In this document: positions 23,780 through 35,729 of the stretch, piece after piece
How the letters are laid out: every line of letters starts with the position of its first letter
How positions within the stretch are numbered: the first letter of the stretch is position 1
From: Acanthochromis polyacanthus
Lineage: Eukaryota > Chordata > Actinopteri > Pomacentridae
DNA: 64,000 nt
Direction: 5' to 3'
NCBI RefSeq assembly: GCF_021347895.1
Contig: NC_067130.1
Location: 31,491,823-31,555,822, forward strand
Notes under the pieces: generated by a model
Seen by the model: the letters and a program-made list of their open reading frames with translations, nothing else
What the model was told of the DNA's origin: nothing
Database searches by the model: none
Translations under genes and position numbers: made by a program

Positions 23780-24130
23780 GTCCTGTAGTTCTACTAGAGA
23801 GTTGCAGGTGGATTATTTGCATCTCGTGCAGCATCACGCCTCTAATTCTGATATCACTGCAGCTCCTCTACGTTTCATAACAGGATTAATGAAAGTCAGG
23901 TTTCTCTCCCTCTCCCTCTCTCTCCCTTCATTTAGGGGTGTTTCTGATTTTTTTTTTTGTCTCCCTCTCTCCTCCTCTTCAGACCAAAGTTGCTCCCAGA
24001 GGAGGAGAAGCAGAGGAAACATGGCCGAGAACTTCACAATGCAACTTTAGGAAAATGACATTTAGCAGGCAGCCTTTTTTTCCCTCTCCTTTCTGTTTTT
24101 GTGCATCTTAAATATTCAAAGAAGCAGCCC
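23780..24130. promoter_or_regulatory. Candidate regulatory island with a perfect octamer
   Basis: Single-copy sequence 0.5-0.8 kb downstream of the tcf4 start exon. It contains GATTATTTGCATCTCG (octamer ATTTGCAT at 23815-23822), and the upstream part may derive from the last satellite unit. Pyrimidine runs at 23904-23935 and 23950-23978 follow. Intronic regulation is plausible but unproven. Confidence 0.35.
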
Positions 24131-24358
24131 AAAAACTCACACAGACAAAAAGAAAACAAACACAACAAAACATTTCTCCTAAAAGAAACCTGTCATGGGC
24201 AAATCAATAATAATAATAAAAAAGAAAGGAATAATCAGGCTACACATGAAGGAAAAAGGACTTAAATGAGATATACTACCATGGATGTTGGGAACATTTT
24301 CAAATCGCTGTTTCGCATCTATAAGACAACAAAATTACTAATGCAGCATCACAATTCT

Positions 24359-24361
<3 letters not shown>

Positions 24362-24389
<28 letters not shown>
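24362..24389. repeat. (CA)14 microsatellite
   Basis: Perfect CA run, flanked by CTCTG and TAAGC. Confidence 0.95.
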
Positions 24390-24391
<2 letters not shown>

Positions 24392-24493
24392 AGCAAGAAT
24401 TCAAAACAACACAAAATCTTTTCTGCAAGTTACTACAAACACTTTTCTTTTTTCTCCTTTTGTGCAAACAGTTGAATTATGTGCGTTAATCTA

Positions 24494-24800
<307 letters not shown>

Positions 24801-25129
24801 TTGCGCACCGCTCCGCTCCGCTCCTCCGGTTCGCTTCTCTCTCTTTTTTTTCTTTCTTTCTCCTCCACAGCGAAATAAATCCAGTTTAACAAAAAAAAAT
24901 AAAAATACAAAAAATTAAAGGAAAAAAAATCCTCGATGGCAAATTTAGTTTTCTTTCATCCTCGGGAGGAAAAGGGTGAAAAAAAAGCTTCGGGGTCCTG
25001 TTTTTTTTTTTTTGTTTTTTTTTTTGGCAGCAGGAAATAAATCGAGAAAAAAAGCTGACAGGAAATCAAAGAAGGGGGAGTTTTTTTTCCTTCTTCTTCG
25101 CGTGTGTTTTTGGGTGTTTTTTCTTGTTA

Positions 25130-25520
25130 CCCTTCCAACGGTAAAGTCCGACCTCCCCGCGCAAAGACGCAGCTCGTCCGCCGCGACTGACGGTCTGTCG
25201 GGATCAACGCACGGCTGGACGGAAAACACCAGGAAGGAAGGAAGCAAGGAAGGAGAGAAAACCGCCTCCGAAAAGAGTCTCAGCTGGGGAGGGAGGGGGG
25301 AGAGTCCGGGAGCTCCGGAGCCGGCTCAGGGTGCCCTCCGCTCGGCTGCGGGTGCTGAAGATCCCCGGGTGCGCAGGACGGATCCCATGTGCGTCTGGCA
25401 CGAGAAGCCTCGGCGCGATAAATGTGTCGGTGCGGCCACCTAGCTTCACATCGTCGTCTAACACCGAGCTGCCGCCGCCGCCGCTGCAGGAGAGAGCTGC
25501 ACATCCACTGCACAAATAAA
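25130..25520 (-). promoter_or_regulatory. CpG-rich block, probable tcf4 promoter / first-exon zone
   Basis: This is the most CpG-dense stretch of the window, with CG in nearly every ten bases around 25140-25210 and 25310-25480, and a GCCGCC run at 25470-25483. It sits 0.5-0.9 kb upstream of the tcf4 start codon. Most vertebrate TCF4 long-isoform promoters are CpG-island promoters, so position and composition agree. No TATA box is evident. The right edge coincides with the start of the duplicated segment at about 25494. The exact start site cannot be read from sequence. Confidence 0.5.
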
Positions 25521-25880
25521 GACGTTTGGAAAGAGGGAGAAAATAGATTTGTTGCTTTTGATTGATTGGCTGATTGGTGACGTGATTGGCTGCTTGCATT
25601 TGAACCGGACTAATTGGGAAAGGATGATTGTTTTACACCCCAAAACATGAACTTTTCCTCAGTTGTTATGATTCATTTTGGTATTTTTGTGCACATTTTT
25701 CCACCTTTTTGCACATGCACGGTGCAGCTTCCCTTCTCTGTTTCATTTAGGGAGGGTTTCTTTTCTTTTCCTGCAACTTCTTCATTGGTTGCACTTGAAG
25801 TGAAACAAGTGCAGTGTTTGACCTGCATGATAACCCCCTATGGGTCAGCACTTAAACTGCAAGAGTCCAAACTCTAAAAG

Positions 25881-25904
25881 GAGTTCAAGTTGCTCTATAT
25901 CAGT

Positions 25905-25943
<39 letters not shown>

Positions 25944-26205
25944 TGATAGATTGATAGATAGATTGATTGATTGATTCTGAGGGAAATTCAAGAAAGTTGC
26001 TCTACATAAGTTAAAGTTGCTCAACAGTGAGCCAAGGTTGCTCTATATTAGTTAAAGTTGGTCAATAAAAGTTAAAGTTGCTTTGCGTTAGTCAAAGTTG
26101 CTCCATATAAGTTAAGGTTGCTCTAAAATAAGTTTAAGTTACAAAAAAATTAGTCAGAGCTGCTCCTTATAAATTAGTCGCTCTATATTAGTTGAAGTTG
26201 ACTTA
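25881..26205. repeat. GTTGCTCTA minisatellite, copy in unit 1
   Basis: Repeats of about 20-26 bp: GTTGCTCTATATTAGTTAAA with variants. It is interrupted at 25905-25997 by GATA repeats and a LINE tail. Confidence 0.8.
25905..25997 (-). mobile_element. LINE 3' tail with (GATA/GATT)n, minus strand
   Basis: On the minus strand TTGAATTTCCCTCAGAATCA is followed by ATCAATC/ATCTATC repeats. The string GAATTTCCC-CAG-ATCAATAAA-TATCTATC is the usual 3' end of several fish LINE families, so this is probably an extreme 5' truncated insertion whose simple-repeat tail later expanded. Confidence 0.6.
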
Positions 26206-26989
26206 ATTATGCACATAAAGACCAAAAAAACAGTTAGGATCCTCTTTTTCCCGTTCTTAAATGCATAAATGCACATTTTAACCTCTGAAAGCAGCAGGTT
26301 GCTTCTCCAAAGCAATTTTTAAAATTGTTGACGGGACAATCTTGTTGTAAATAAAGCGGACAATAAACACGACGCAGGTTTATTGACTGTTTTCTGTGTA
26401 CAAACACAGCAAACTACATCAAAAAACATCTCAAAGTCCAACATTCACTGTGTTTTGCATTTTGATTGATTGGGGAACCTGAACCATAACGTAGAATAGA
26501 ACTGAAGGCTGCCGCACATCCACTGCACAAATAAAGACGTTTGGAAAGAGGGAGAAAATAATTTGTTGTTTTTGATTGATTGGCTGATTGCATTTGAATC
26601 AGACTAATTTTGGTATTTTTGTGCACATTTTCCCACATTTTTGCACATGCACGGTGCAGCTTCCCTTCTCTGTTTCATTTAGGGAGGGTTTCTTTTTCTG
26701 TAACTCCTTCAGTGGTTGCACTTGCAGTGAAACAAGTGCAGTGTTTGACCTGCATGATAACCCCCCATGGGTCAGCACTCAAACTGCAAGAGTCCAAACT
26801 GATCCCTGGAAATACTTTGCAATTCTTCCTGTCTTCCTCTGTGCAGCCTGCAGGTAGAAAACACTGTCCTGTTTCTGCATGTGAGGGTTTCTCTCATAAA
26901 GCAGGTGCAGGACAACATGAAGGCTGATTTGTTGCAGAAAGTTGCTCACTAAAAGTCACATTTTTGTCTTTATATACAGTACATGAATT

Positions 26990-27560
26990 AATATTAGTTG
27001 AAGTTGTTTTAAATGAGTTAAAGTTGACCTACACTACAGTCAAAAGTTTGGGGTCACACAGATAATTTCATGTTTTCCATGAAAGTCCCACTTTTATTCA
27101 TGTGCTAACATAACTGCACAAGGGTTTTCTAATCATCAATGAGCCTTTCAGCACCATTAGCTAACACAATGTAGCATTAAGTTGCTCCGTATTCATTAAG
27201 GTTGCTCTAAAGGAGTTAAAGTTGATCTATAATAGTTGAAATTGCTTCATATTAGTTCAAGTTGCTCTATCTTAAATTTGCTCTAAAACGAGTTAAAGTT
27301 GCAACATATGACTTAAAGTTGTTCTGTGTTAGTTAAAGTTGCTTTAAAATGAGATAAAGTTGCTCTCAAATGAGTTAAAGTTGCTCTAAAGGAGGTAAAG
27401 TTGCTTCATATTCGTTAAAGTTGCTCTATATTATTTAAAGTTGCTCAAAAATGAGTTGCTCCATATTAAAGTTACAATTAAAGTTGTTCTGTGTTCGTTA
27501 AGGTTGCTCTAAATGACATAAAGTTGCTGTATATTAGTTGAAGTTGACCTCCATTATGCA
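26990..27560. repeat. GTTGCTCTA minisatellite, expanded copy in unit 2
   Basis: About 20 diverged units such as AGTTAAAGTTGCTCTAAAAT and AGTTAAAGTTGCTCTATATT. The MITE fragment at 27030-27180 is inserted within it. Confidence 0.85.
27030..27180 (+). mobile_element. Tc1-like MITE family M, left part only
   Basis: Begins TACACTACAGTCAAAAGTTT and continues GGGGTCAC, ATTTCATGTTTTCCATGAAA and GGGTTTTCTAATCATCAATG to AATGTAGCATTA, then stops abruptly in the minisatellite. Fuller copies are at 34899-35260 and 63334-63707. The right half and right inverted repeat are missing. Confidence 0.85.
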
Positions 27561-27871
27561 CATAAAGACCAAAAAACACAGTTAGGATCCTCTTTTTCCC
27601 GTTCTTAAATGCATAAATGCCCATTGAAGCTCTGAAGGGAGCAGTTTGCTTCTCTGATGTGACTTTTACACTTAAAACTGTCGATGGGATGATCTCTTTG
27701 CAAATAAAGTGGACAATAAACACGATACAGTTTTATTTATTCACTTTTTCCTGGGTACAAACAGAGCAAACTGCATCTAAACCACCTACAAAGACCCAGA
27801 TTCACTTTGTTTTCTTTAGCATTTTGATTTTTGGGGGAAACTGAACCATAAAGTAGAATAGAAAAGAAGGC

Positions 27872-30339
27872 AGGACTTCTTGAGTAACTCCAAAAGTGAC
27901 CAAAATGGAGGTCCAAGTTCTTCAAAAACACATCACAGCCCCGATACTAATAAAAACATTTAGAATTAACCCGAAGCAACACTCATGAACTTTGAGAAAA
28001 GTTTTGGTCGCTCTAATCACATTCAAACCTTTAAAAGATCGTTTGCTTTCAATGGAAGTGGTTCAGAGTTTTCCAAAGTTTATCATCTTCTGAACTTAAC
28101 TTCATATCAACTTACTTTTTTTTTTTTGGTTCCCTGGGTGGTGTTTCCATTATAAAAATAAGGTGTCACATTGGTAATTTTGGACTATTATATGTATGTG
28201 TAGATATTGTAGACTACAAATAAATTGCGTTTGTTTTACACTAAATGGCCATTTTCACCCATTAAGTTTGGACAAAACCTTTAAAATCTGGCCTAGACAT
28301 TAACCTGGACACACTTTCAGTACTGCTGGAGATGTTAGCTGTGAATTCTTTGCACATACCCGCTCTATCCTCACATGGGCTCGGTCAGACATTAAATGTA
28401 CTTTACATGCTGTCAGAATGAAGTCTATTTAATGTGCGGTCAGATTGATTTCCACACACAGCTCCTTCTAGTAGTGTCTGGAAAAGTTCAGGGCTGCGGT
28501 GCACATGTAAAAACATCCTATGCGTATATCACTTGTCTTGCTTTCTGCGGATAAAAGTGAAATTTCTTCATACGACGACCCAAAGACACCTTTGACTATG
28601 AAAGACTGAACTACAAAACGTCCCTTTGCTCCTTTTTGGTTATCAGCATGTGAATGCAAAGCAGAGTTGCATAACATTCAAACAGCATATCCAGGTTTAG
28701 TCTGAGTTTTTACCCTTGAAGCGGAGCGGGAACAAACAGTTATGGTCTGACGCTGAATGTTTGTCACATCTGGGTCAAAACCGAACGGCAAAAAAACATC
28801 AACCTTGAGAGATAAAAGTTTTTCACATAATGAGACGAGACGGTGGGGAGCTGAAGGAGACTTTTCCTGGTCCAGTCCTGGAAACTAAAACACCACAAAC
28901 AGCAGGAGGTGTTTGTCCCGTTGCTCTGACCGTAGTGGTGTAGCAATGGGAGATATGTCAAAGTTTAACTGTTAAAAAACTACTATTATGATGTGACTAT
29001 ACGAAGGTAAAGGGTTTGTTAAGGTTAGACACTAACATGACTTGGTCAGCTTTAGGGAGAGTTATAAAAGAGTCTTGGTTCGAAGAAATAAAGTTTACTG
29101 TTGTCGAATAAAAAACATTGTTAACGTCCAGTGTTTTGTTGACCCATCCATCCACCCCCATCTCCATTCAACAATGTTAGTTGAGAATTTAGTCACTTGA
29201 ACGTCAAGATATGTTGCTTTAGGGCATTTTCTCATACAATTAACACTGTCTCACATGAAAAAAGGTTGTAATAAACACTTTTCTCTGTTGTAGAAACAGA
29301 CTTTTGTAGGAAAATCAAAGGTGTAGCAGTAATAATGACAACATTTTACTTGGATCTGCAACTTTTAGGGTCATTTTATGGGTATTCTGCAGTGCTTTGC
29401 TCATTTTTAAACTCCTAAACCCTGAAATGTAGCATTTAAAGTTATGCTAAAGATTGCTGTATTGATGTAATTCAAAACTAAACTTTAAAGTCTTGCAGGA
29501 GGCTCAAAATAATAGGAAATGGTAGTGTAGTAAAGTAGAGTTTTGGCGTTTTAACTTAGGTTGAATTTTTGTAGAAATGAACTTAAACAGCAGCATATTT
29601 TTTTGCAAAGAAAACCTCAGCGTTGTGAAATCTAGCAACCTGAACGTATACATAGTCCTGTATTAGCTTCCTCTAGGGTTTAACACTGTAAAAAGTCAAC
29701 TCTGATTGGAGCTGCTGTCAGATTTGTCCTTTTAAAGTTCAAAAATACGATACTAAAGTTAAGGTACGATGTTTTAGAAATTCCAGACCTTCTGTTTAAG
29801 AGCATCCAGTCTTTGCACTAAGCTACACTCAGGTTATTGTCTAGTTGATCTTTATGCTTAACATAAGCTCCTTTCAGACATGAACTCCTTTGTTTTAATC
29901 TGTAACATTTATAGATTGCTTTCAACACAACATTGCATTAACAGGCATGCACACTATTGTGATCCACTAATGCAGGACATTGTTCAGCACAGTGGGCAAC
30001 ACAACCGTCCAGGAAGCGACGGTGTAAAACCTGCACCCTAATCCCAGTGGAAAATGTTGGTGTCACTTGATCTACTGTCAGCAGCGATGTAAAAGTCACC
30101 GACACCGTCATTTTAACAGACTGAAGACACCAGCAAGGGTTTGTACTGACACTATTAGCAGTATTGATTTTATCATCAAGCATCAAAAATTGAAGCATAT
30201 TCACCAAAACCGCCAAGCTATTCCTCAAGGATGCACACAATGAAGCTTGTTGTGAGACTTAAAGTGGTATTGATGCATGCTCGATTAGTGAAGCACCAAC
30301 ACTATTTCAGGCACTAAGAAGAGAATCAGAACAGTGATC
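27872..30339. other. Upstream flank, mostly unrecognised
   Basis: AT-rich single-copy DNA with no coding signal. The only recognisable item is the repeat fragment near 29100-29190. Open frames on the minus strand at 28468-28677 and 29938-30240 have no domain features. Confidence 0.6.
29100..29190 (+). repeat. Fragment of a dispersed teleost repeat (copy 1)
   Basis: Contains CCAGTGTTTTGTTGACCCAT followed by CCATC units, also found at 56322-56345. The string is familiar from interspersed repeats in many fish genomes. The family name is not known to me. Confidence 0.45.
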
Positions 30340-30570
30340 TGGTTTGAATCCATGCTAGCAGTCTGTCTGTTGGTCACTCAGTTGGTAGCTTGGTCCACTG
30401 TTTTATTTCAGACTGAAATTTCTTGCAAAAAGCTGCAGATCATGATGAAATTTTGCACAGAGATTCATCATGCTAAGAGGATAAATGCTACCAATTTCAG
30501 TGAGTTTTTCTTTAGCAGTGGCACTATGAGATTTGCAGGTTTTAGTGAAAGCTTTTTACAAAAAATACTG
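30340..30570 (+). repeat. Fragment of a dispersed teleost repeat (family D, copy 1)
   Basis: The order GTCTGTCTGTTGGTCACTCA, CAGACTGAAATTTCT, ATGATGAAATTTTGCACAGA, GATTCATCATGCTAAGAGGA and AGTGGCACTATGAG resembles a common fish interspersed repeat. An inverted partial copy lies at 44985-45090. Confidence 0.5.
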
Positions 30571-30720
30571 ACATTTCCACCAAGTCTTACCTATACCTGA
30601 ACAACAATTAGCAGCATGACGCTACAACATTAGTATGTTGATAAAAAAGAGTGGAAATGTGGAAGACAAAAGTCTGTAGCAAGATTTAAGCAGGACATAT
30701 GGGCTTGACATCCTTAAAAA

Positions 30721-31184
30721 TACAGGAGGTCCTTGATTTACATCGAAGTTCAGTTCGCATGGATGGACCTAAGTTGATTTTCACCATAAGTCGGAACTCT
30801 GGCGAAAATGTAAACAAAACTCTTACATGCATCACAACATCAATCAGTTCTTTGGAAAAGTCATGAGTACCAACAACCTTTCATGCAAATATGAGTCACT
30901 TTACAAGAAGATAATATGTTGCACTGTGTTTACACCTTGAGCGTTTCATTATATCTAATTTCATTGTCATAGAGATGGTTTTCCTTTTCTTTGAAGCCCT
31001 GCCATCAGAAGAGTCCGACTTATGCTTGGGAGCCATAATGAAGGGCAAAAAGTTAATGAATGTGGCACAGTCCAAGGTGGCGTACAACCAGAGAATGTAA
31101 ACATTCACTAGTTCCACGTAACCAATTCTGACGTATCGATGAAACGCCGTAGGTAGAGGACGTCGTAAATCGAGGACCCCTTTA
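30721..31184 (-). mobile_element. Tigger/pogo-like DNA transposon, internally deleted
   Basis: The ends are inverted: GGTCCTTGATTTACATCG (30728) against CGTCGTAAATCGAGGACC (31161-31178), next to TA dinucleotides at 30721 and about 31183. The element is about 460 bp, against 2.3-2.9 kb for autonomous Tiggers, so most of the transposase has been deleted. The minus strand still encodes the transposase N-terminus. Confidence 0.8.
30896..31036 (-). pseudogene. Tigger transposase N-terminal remnant
   Basis: From ATG at 31036 the frame reads MAPKHKSDSSDGRASKKRKT, then ISMTMKLDIMKR, before losing similarity, and stops after 46 codons. Tigger and CENP-B-type transposases start this way: a basic MAPKRK.. 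leader leading into the first helix-turn-helix (ISM..KLDIIKR). The second helix, the CENP-B domain and the DDE catalytic domain are absent, so it cannot transpose DNA. Host co-option of such a short fragment is unlikely. Confidence 0.8.
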
Positions 31185-31189
31185 AAAGC

Positions 31190-32170
31190 TTGCAAAACAT
31201 TTCTGCAGCTTTTTCAAGAGAACAAGGTCTTAATCAGTATCAATAACTCCTTATCTATGCAATAACACACTTATAACTGTATGATAACATTTTAATTTTC
31301 TTAGTATAATGTGCAGACTGTAATGTGAGCAATTTCCCCTTGTGATGGATGAAGTTGATTCACACAGCTTCAACAGGAGGTTCTCAGCTCTTGCTTGCGT
31401 TTCTAAGAATACTACAGACATGGGCAAAGACTGAGACATGGATACTCGGATTTTTACAAAAAACACAAGTGATGATGGTGGTCAAAGAAATGGCTGGGAG
31501 GAGCTAAAGCTATAAACACACACTCCTGCAGTGAAGCTGTGCAAGCAAACACACATCGCAGACATGCAACCACACATGCATATTCATTTTTTCCCCCTTC
31601 GTTCTCGCTCATGCACACACACTCTCAGCCCCTCTGCGCTCCCTGACAGTGTGTTTTTGCCAAACACCTGTGTAATCGTACAGCTGTGGAGAATGCTGGG
31701 AAAGGACCGGGGGAACCGAACACCACACAGCTAATACCCTTTGATTCCACCCGGATCACTGTGTGACTGAGTGTGTGTGTGTTAAAGTGGAGAGGAGGGA
31801 GGAAGAAAAAGAAAAAAGAAAAGAAAAAGAAAAAAGCCATGGATGAGTGTTGGCTCGAGTTTAGTTTTGTGTGTTTCTCTGCTTTACATGAGTGTGAGTG
31901 TGTAATCTGGAACATTCCTCGATCCTCCTCCAGCTCAACAACGAGCGCCCTCTTCCTAAAGATGCTAAAATCATCCGCCACACAGGAAGAAGATGCTTGT
32001 AGAAGATGCTTGCTTTTGTTGCCTTTTGTTTGGTTTGTTGTCGATGATGCTGGCAGATCTTTGGATCTTCAAACTAAATTTAACATTAAGGCAACCTGAA
32101 GTAAAGACAAATGTAAGAAAAACAAATAAAGTGCTGCCCTCTTGATGAGGTTTTACAATCATGTCCAGCT
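31190..32170. other. Upstream flank with purine tract, no gene seen
   Basis: Single-copy DNA with a short GT run (31770-31780) and a plus-strand purine tract (31788-31837, GGAGGAAG then GAAAAAGAAAAAAG). Nothing coding is recognised. Confidence 0.6.
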
Positions 32171-32179
32171 GGGAGGAGA

Positions 32180-33095
32180 CTTTTTAGTTAGACCCAGGCC
32201 GGATGAGATTTGTAATCCTTTCAGTATTTTCTGTGTTGACCTCAGAGTCTCCTTCCAGCCGGACGTTCCTGGAAGACCTTTGGAGAAGGTCACTCAAAAC
32301 ATCCATCCATCTATTATTCTTCTGCTTATTCAGTGGTTTCCAGTTCCTCCTCAGGGATCCCAAGATCTTCACAGGCCCGATGAGATATGTAATTCCTCTG
32401 CTGTGTTCTTAGTCTAAATAAAAGTCTCCTAACAGCTGGACATGACCATAAAAACTCACCAAGGCGGCATCCTAGTCAGATGTTTGAACCATCTCAACTG
32501 TCTATTTTGATATAAAGGAGTAGTGACTCAACTGGGTTTAAGTTTAGTCATCAAAACCTAAAATTTATCCCTTTACCTTCTCACTATTTCTGCAGAATCT
32601 AGCAACAGTTGAGTTTCAACTCACAGACGGATGATGAAATGTTCTCCAGGACTTTCTGACTTTGAGCAAAGTTCATGTTTCTCTCAGTTATGTTGTCCCG
32701 AAGAATCACAATCTCCTCACATTATACTGTCACCTCCAAGGCTGAAACAGTAATTGTTTTTATTGAAACAAGTTTATTCCATCCATCCATCCATCCACTT
32801 TCTTCCACATATTCAGGGTTTCCAGTCCCTCTTTGGGGATCTCAAGGTGGTTCCAGGCCAGATGAGGCATGTAATCTTTTCAACAGATTCTTGGTCGACC
32901 TCAGAGTCTCTTTCCAGCTGGACATTCCCGGAAACCTCTAAAGAAGCTCACTCAGAACAGTGCTACCACCAAGGTGGGTTTCCAGTTTCTTCTGTGGGAT
33001 CCAAAGCTGTTCCCAGGCCAGATGAGATATGTAATTCCTCTGGTGAGTCCAGCCACCTTAAGGATGAATCCAGAGCTCATGATCATATTGTAGAA
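32180..33095 (+). repeat. Three to four diverged copies of an interspersed repeat
   Basis: The motif CAGGCC-GATGAGATATGTAAT occurs in variants near 32190, 32372, 32845 and 33015. Around it are GACCTCAGAGTCTC-TTCCAGC, TGGACATTCC-GGAAACCTC and TCCATCCATC runs. The strings match a very common fish interspersed repeat whose class I cannot assign from memory. Copies are about 70-80% alike, so old. Confidence 0.6.
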
Positions 33096-33099
33096 TTTC

Positions 33100-34200
33100 A
33101 GATTTTTTGTTTACTGGGGTTGCTTTTGCTCTAGATTTTTGTTGGAAGATCTGACCTGATTTAGCATAAGATTCACACAAAAATAAATCAGGATGGGGTT
33201 CAGTGCAAATGTCTGACACCAAGTCCATAGGAGCTCTGAATGAACTTTACAAGAACCTGGAATGCCACATGAAGAACCATGATGTATTTCTGCAAAAATT
33301 CCAAAAAGAGTATACTTCTGAACATCAGTTTACAGAATAAAAATAATGTGTGATATTGGACAGCGTGTTCTTGTCTCGGCTGCCTGTTATCTTCTAGAAA
33401 TCTTGCAAAGACATTATCAGACAACCAAAACAAATCGGGATTCTCTGGTTATATTTTATCAAACCAAAGATTCTTCAAGTCTCTGTACAAAGCTCAATGA
33501 AATGCAAAAATAAATTCATCCTCAACAAGTTAAAAATGACAAACACACAGATGTTGCTCTTCGGGACTGGGTTTATATCCAACTACTACCACAGTTTTTT
33601 TTAAGAATACCTGCTTATCTTCTAGAAGTTTACAGTAATCATTTTTGATATGTTCCTTACAGACATGTAATTGTGTTATTTGGCTGTATTTATCTTATGT
33701 CAATGTCATCTGACTTTAAATAAAGGTAGAATGAATGAAAAGGTGAGCTGATTGAACCGAGCAGATGTGATGGAAGTAGTGTGGACGTAATGTTAATTTT
33801 ACCTTCATTCAGATCTTTCACATTGCTGTCAGAAGGAATGTGTGGTGAAACAGCTGCAGTAAAGCTAATGCTAATGCTAACTAGCGAGCAGCCGGCTGCA
33901 GTGAGTTCGATTGGAGCCTCTCACCTGTTGGCTCAGGTGAAAGTGACGACTATTAAAAGCTAAATGGCCCGCAGAGCAACTGAGGCTCTTTTCATTTGGA
34001 GAAACTCAGCAGGTGTCAAATCTCACATGTTTAAACTTCTCCCCTGCAGGATTCCTGGTCTGTGAGAGGCTGTGTGTTAAAGAGTGTGTGTGTGCATATG
34101 TGTGTGTGTTGTCCCTGGTCGGGGTGTGTTTTTTGGGATAAAGAGGCGGGTGCCAAGCAGATGGTAGCAGTGGTTTACACAGGTGTCTCCAGTATGTATT
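33100..34200. other. Upstream flank, no gene seen
   Basis: Single-copy DNA. 33770-34060 has a more balanced composition (GCTAATGCTAATGCTAACTA at 33863-33882) and might be regulatory, but there is nothing firm. Confidence 0.5.
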
Positions 34201-34205
34201 TACTG

Positions 34206-34208
<3 letters not shown>

Positions 34209-34287
<79 letters not shown>
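34209..34287. repeat. Perfect (GT)39 microsatellite
   Basis: 79 uninterrupted bases of alternating GT. Likely highly variable in length between individuals. Confidence 0.97.
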
Positions 34288-34291
<4 letters not shown>

Positions 34292-34898
34292 TGCATGTGT
34301 GAAGCTCGAAAGAGGCAGCCGGGGTTAAGTTCAGGCCGTTTCCTTCTGTTTATAAAGTAAAGTTGTTCCTTCAGTCGGTCCAGTTCAGCGCTGGTTGGAT
34401 AAAAACATAAAAGCTCTTTAAGGTGGAAAAGTTGACGAAAGAATAATTCACCTGGAGTGGAATCAGAGAAAGAAAAGCATCGTTTTTACACTTCTGGGTG
34501 TTATTTTTATTACACCTTCAGTCTTATTTGTGCAGTTCGGGCCAAAGTGTCTGTCAGTGATGCTGAATGCACACAACATCCAGCTGGAGAAAGCAACCAT
34601 CTGCTCTGCTTCAATCGCATTTATATTAAAGGTTTGTTGCTCTGGAAGTGTTTGTTGTTTTGTTTTGTTTGTGTCCCAAGCAAAAATATTGTAAATGTTT
34701 GCAACTAAACTAAGCACACCCCAGGTTAGTGTCAATATGATGGGAAATTAATTCAAATTATTTCCATTAATGCAATTTTATTTGGTTTTAGCTGAAGTTT
34801 AAATAGAATAAAATCAATTATTTGGAAAAACCAAGGATTATATTCAAAGATCAACTGCAACCAAGTCAGTGCACCCTTTATCTCTACTGTTGTAGATA

Positions 34899-35260
34899 CA
34901 CACTATCATTCAAAAGTTTGGGCTCACCCTGGCAATTTTATGTTTTCCACAAAAACTCCCACTAACATAACTACACAAGGGTTTTCTAATCATCAATGAG
35001 CCTTTCAACACCCTTAGCTAACACAATGTAGCATTAGAACACAGGAGTGATGGTTGCTGGAAATGTTCCTCTGTACCCCTATGGAGGTATTCCATTAAAA
35101 ATCAGCCGTTTCCATCCAGCTAGAACAGTCATTTACCACATTAACAATGCCTACACTGGATTTATCATTCATTTAATGTTATCTTCATTGAAGAAAAACT
35201 GCTTTTCTTTCAATAATGAGGACATTTCTAAGTGACCCCAAACTTTTGAACGATAGCGTA
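34899..35260 (+). mobile_element. Tc1-like MITE family M, complete copy
   Basis: About 362 bp. The left end CACTATCATTCAAAAGTTTG pairs with the right end CAAACTTTTGAACGATAGCG. The interior includes GGGTTTTCTAATCATCAATG, ACACAGGAGTGATGGTTGCT and CATTTACCACATTAACAATG. It has no coding capacity, so it depends on a Tc1/mariner transposase supplied elsewhere. Confidence 0.88.
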
Positions 35261-35729
35261 GCTGAACTACTTTATCATTCCTCACAAAAAACTCATTGCT
35301 TCACCAATAGGTAATAATGTGACATAGCAAGAAAGTCTTTTAGTTTGAAAGGACCACAACATCCACATAAGAAGGTAGGATGACAGCATAATTCAGTTGC
35401 AGGACTTTCACTGAAGAGACCAAGGTTTGCATCCCATGTGGAGCCATCATTCTGAGACTTCAGTTTCATTTTCACTCATTTACTTTTGGTTTTCATTTGC
35501 TGTTTAGTTCGATCTAGGTACCAAAACTACATGATTAGGTTGAGGAAAATAGGATAGCTTGGGTTGAAACACAACATTTCAGCAACATTTGATAAGCTTC
35601 TCTTCCATTTTTTGATTCCCGACCATCTACATAGATAAAGCACCATAAAACATCACAAATATGTGTCGATTTTGTGTGATTTTGTGTGTTCCCTTCAAGT
35701 GTGACTGAGAATTCAGTTTAGTTGTGGAT

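Larger units (their letters stand above)
25494..27871. repeat. Two-unit direct duplication beside the tcf4 promoter
   Basis: Unit 1 (about 25494-26507) and unit 2 (about 26508-27871) share the same three parts in the same order. The first begins GCACATCCACTGCACAAATA and runs through GCACATGCACGGTGCAGCTT to CTGCAAGAGTCCAAACT. The second is a GTTGCTCTA minisatellite. The third begins GCACATAAAGACCAAAAAA, includes AGGATCCTCTTTTTCCCGTT, and ends at a GAACCATAA-GTAGAATAGAA motif. Unit 2 is longer because its minisatellite expanded and a MITE fragment entered it. Confidence 0.9.

Noticed and set aside
24945..25599. 155-codon plus-strand and 131-codon minus-strand frames in the CpG block
   Set aside because: GC-rich composition with few stops. 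The residues are low-complexity K/S/R, with no homology to TCF4 isoforms I know. Treated as promoter or leader DNA.
34006..34328. Long histidine/threonine or cysteine/valine open frames over the GT run (similarly at 37734-38052, 44584-44805 and 62265-62563)
   Set aside because: They are translations of CA/GT microsatellites, open in all frames because the dinucleotide has no stop codons.
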